Below, in pieces: positions 5,659-7,367 of a stretch of 7,367 bases of DNA (position 1 is its first letter; each line of letters starts with the position of its first letter). The DNA is from Candidatus Aminicenantota bacterium (lineage in GTDB: Bacteria; Acidobacteriota; Aminicenantia; UBA2199). The position numbers and the translations under genes were made by a program. The stretch is from assembly GCA_026393775.1 (NCBI GenBank), contig JAPKZM010000249.1, positions 1 to 7,367 of the forward strand, written 5' to 3'. Below the pieces are notes generated by a model. The model had not been told where the DNA came from, did no database searches, and saw nothing but the letters and a program-made list of their open reading frames with translations.

Positions 5659-7367
5659 ATGCTGGGTAAGGATTTTCGCGGCCTGGCCGAAGCGGTCACC
5701 AAAACCTATGGCGATGATCCCTGGTTTTTTCTCCGCGAACTCGCCCAGAACAGCCGCGACGCCTCGGCCAAAACCATTTGGGTCGAAGCGCAAAGGAGCG
5801 CCGACGGGCTGGAAATCCTGACCTTCGCCGACGACGGCCGGGGCATGAGCTTGGTTCACGCCCGGCGCTTCCTTTTTCGTTTGTACGCCTCGAACAAGAG
5901 CGGGGACAAAATGTCGGCCGGCAGATATGGCATCGGCTTCTGGACCATTTTGCGTTTTCAACCCGGCCAGATCTGCTTGCAGTCGCGGAATAAAAAGGAG
6001 GCTTGGGCCATCGTCCTGGATGCCGATCTCAGGGCACGTACCATAGCCTGCCCTCTGACCCGGCCCGGTACTACGGTGCGCCTGACCCGTCAGGCTGTTT
6101 ACGCATCCGCGGCCGAATTCCAACAGGGAGTCGAGCGTGCCTTGCGTATTTATTGCCGCTATTTGCGCCGCAACGACCATTGGGGCGCCATCCTGCCCGT
6201 TTATTTTCACGGGCAAAACCTGACCGTCCCCATGAGCCTGCCGGGTCCGCTCAGCTACTCGTTTCACAACGGCAAGGTCGAGGGCGCGGTTGCCGTGGAC
6301 GAGAACCCGCGGGTGCGGCTTTTCGCCCGCGGCCTGCCTGTCTGGGATGGCGCTCTTCTGGACCAGATGTCTCACCTGCAAACCATTCCCCCAACTCCAA
6401 TCGCCCTCGGCCCGGCCCTGGCCCCGGTGTTTTTGCTCAACGGAAACCGGCTGGACGTCACTTTTTCCCGCAACCTGGTGCTGGAAAACAAGGCCTTGCA
6501 ATATGTCCGCAACAGCGCTGAAAAAGCCCTGCGCCGGCTGCTGGCAGATTCCATGGAAAGGGCCTTCCCCAGAAAATGGTATCAGCGCCTCAGCCATTTC
6601 CCGCGCTCACTGTTCGGCCGCCTGCCCCGGCCCGGCTGGAAACCGCTGCTGCTGTTATTGCTGGCCATTCTGCCGCTGGAGATCGTAATTTTAAGCCATT
6701 TCTTCCCAGCCCGGATTGTCCGCCGCCCGTTTTTTTTCAGCCTGCGCAACGATGCCGTAAACTACCCGGGCGCGTCGGTAGGGCTCTCTTTTTCGCAGCC
6801 CACGGCGCGTTTCGCCTACTCCCCCCCGGTCCCGGGCTGGTTCAAGGTCTTCGTCGCCTCCGAATATGACTTGCAGGACGGCTTCATCCGCAGCGCCGGC
6901 TGGGTTATGGCGCTACCGCCGCCCTTCCAGGCCTGCGGGCTTGAAAACGCCGTTCGCATGCGCCTGGTCACGACCGAAGCCGGCCGGACGCTGTTGCCTG
7001 TACCGCCCGGACACGCCATCGATCCCGACAGCCTGGTTTTTGCTTCCCGACAACGCCTCACCCTGGACGGCGATGTTCAGGACGAGTACAGCGTCGTGGT
7101 CCCGGCCGGATCGGGCGAGATCACCTATAATTCCTGCCCCCAGGTCCGGGAGCTGACTGCGGCGGAAACTGCTCGCCTGACCGCCCTGCCGGGGGAACTG
7201 GAATTGCCTGCGGCATTGGCAAGGTCACTGACGGAGGCGAATTCCCTTGCCCCGGCCGAAAAAGTGATCTATGCCAGCGCCCTGGCCCGGGAGTCCATCC
7301 GCTATGATACTTCTTCGTTGACGGCGCAGGCCTATCAACGGCGCAGCGCCGGCCAGCCGTGGCTGGC
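5659..7367 (+). CDS. GHKL (HSP90/MutL-type) ATPase - membrane segment - probable transglutaminase-like protein, partial
   Basis: The frame is open for 569 residues and leaves the window. Residues about 1-130 are an ATP-binding domain of the HSP90/MutL/MORC type. The N-box is E27, N31 and D34 in FLRELAQNSRDA, the first glycine motif is DDGRGM at 58-63 and the second is GRYGIGF at 88-94. Residues about 160-300 look like the transducer region that follows in such proteins. One hydrophobic segment spans about 329-349, with a single Glu at 341. The part after it is beta-rich and ends (about 512-569) in LPAALARSL, then EKVIYASALARESIRYDTSS. That pattern is typical just before the catalytic Cys of transglutaminase-like domains, but the Cys is beyond the edge. 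The ATG is preceded by no ribosome site and lies in the same frame as the hydrolase stop, so reinitiation is likely. Histidine-kinase phospho-acceptor motifs are absent. ATP site sure; transglutaminase assignment moderate. Confidence 0.9.
   Translation, partial: MLGKDFRGLAEAVTKTYGDDPWFFLRELAQNSRDASAKTIWVEAQRSADGLEILTFADDGRGMSLVHARRFLFRLYASNKSGDKMSAGRYGIGFWTILRFQPGQICLQSRNKKEAWAIVLDADLRARTIACPLTRPGTTVRLTRQAVYASAAEFQQGVERALRIYCRYLRRNDHWGAILPVYFHGQNLTVPMSLPGPLSYSFHNGKVEGAVAVDENPRVRLFARGLPVWDGALLDQMSHLQTIPPTPIALGPALAPVFLLNGNRLDVTFSRNLVLENKALQYVRNSAEKALRRLLADSMERAFPRKWYQRLSHFPRSLFGRLPRPGWKPLLLLLLAILPLEIVILSHFFPARIVRRPFFFSLRNDAVNYPGASVGLSFSQPTARFAYSPPVPGWFKVFVASEYDLQDGFIRSAGWVMALPPPFQACGLENAVRMRLVTTEAGRTLLPVPPGHAIDPDSLVFASRQRLTLDGDVQDEYSVVVPAGSGEITYNSCPQVRELTAAETARLTALPGELELPAALARSLTEANSLAPAEKVIYASALARESIRYDTSSLTAQAYQRRSAGQPWL

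Noticed and set aside
4789..6597. A minus-strand open frame of about 600 codons opposite the hydrolase and ATPase genes
   Set aside because: The plus strand carries clear HxHxDH and GHKL motifs over the same span. The reverse frame has no recognisable domain or ribosome site and is explained by GC-rich codon use.

Overview
The window looks like chromosomal DNA from a GC-rich, free-living bacterium. The low-GC, PAS-repeat sensor gene at the left, the CoaX-type pantothenate kinase and the envelope-protein mix would suit an environmental lineage such as Acidobacteriota or Candidatus Aminicenantes. That placement is a guess from gene style; no rRNA or other marker is present. Coding density is high, with six protein genes supported well. 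Two of them run off the window edges: a PAS sensor at the left (minus strand) and an ATPase at the right (plus strand).

Left part (1-1722, minus): the N-terminal 574 residues of a cytosolic multi-PAS sensor. It has an N-terminal coiled coil and four complete PAS/PAC modules. The modules are joined by signalling helices whose lengths differ by exactly one heptad, and the helices are encoded by near-identical DNA repeats. A 128-bp AT-rich gap follows (1723-1850).

Middle part (1851-4222, minus): a tight three-gene operon transcribed leftwards. Its order is a UPF0104-type integral membrane protein, then coaX (type III pantothenate kinase, first step of coenzyme A synthesis), then an unrecognised 192-residue helical protein. 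The junctions are TGA directly followed by ATG, and a 4-base ATGA overlap, so translation is probably coupled. The best promoter lies so close to the first ATG that the mRNA would be nearly leaderless.

Right part (4223-7367, plus): a divergent intergenic region holds a full-consensus sigma70-type promoter (TTGACA, 18 bp, TATAAT). It drives a ferritin-like gene whose natural reading frame appears to begin at a rare ATA codon behind a perfect Shine-Dalgarno. Next come a possible 33-codon mini-ORF that starts like a 4-oxalocrotonate tautomerase, and an exported metallo-beta-lactamase-fold hydrolase. Last is a large open frame in which an HSP90/MutL-type GHKL ATPase domain is followed by one membrane segment and then a beta-rich part leading into what looks like the start of a transglutaminase-like domain. 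This last protein, in the same frame as the hydrolase and only 12 bases after its stop, is the most unusual item in the window and the best candidate for an undescribed system: ATP-driven conformational change in the cytoplasm tied to an extracytoplasmic transglutaminase/protease-fold module, beside an exported metallohydrolase. The function of this pair is inference only.

No tRNA, rRNA, CRISPR array, insertion sequence or convincing intrinsic terminator was seen.
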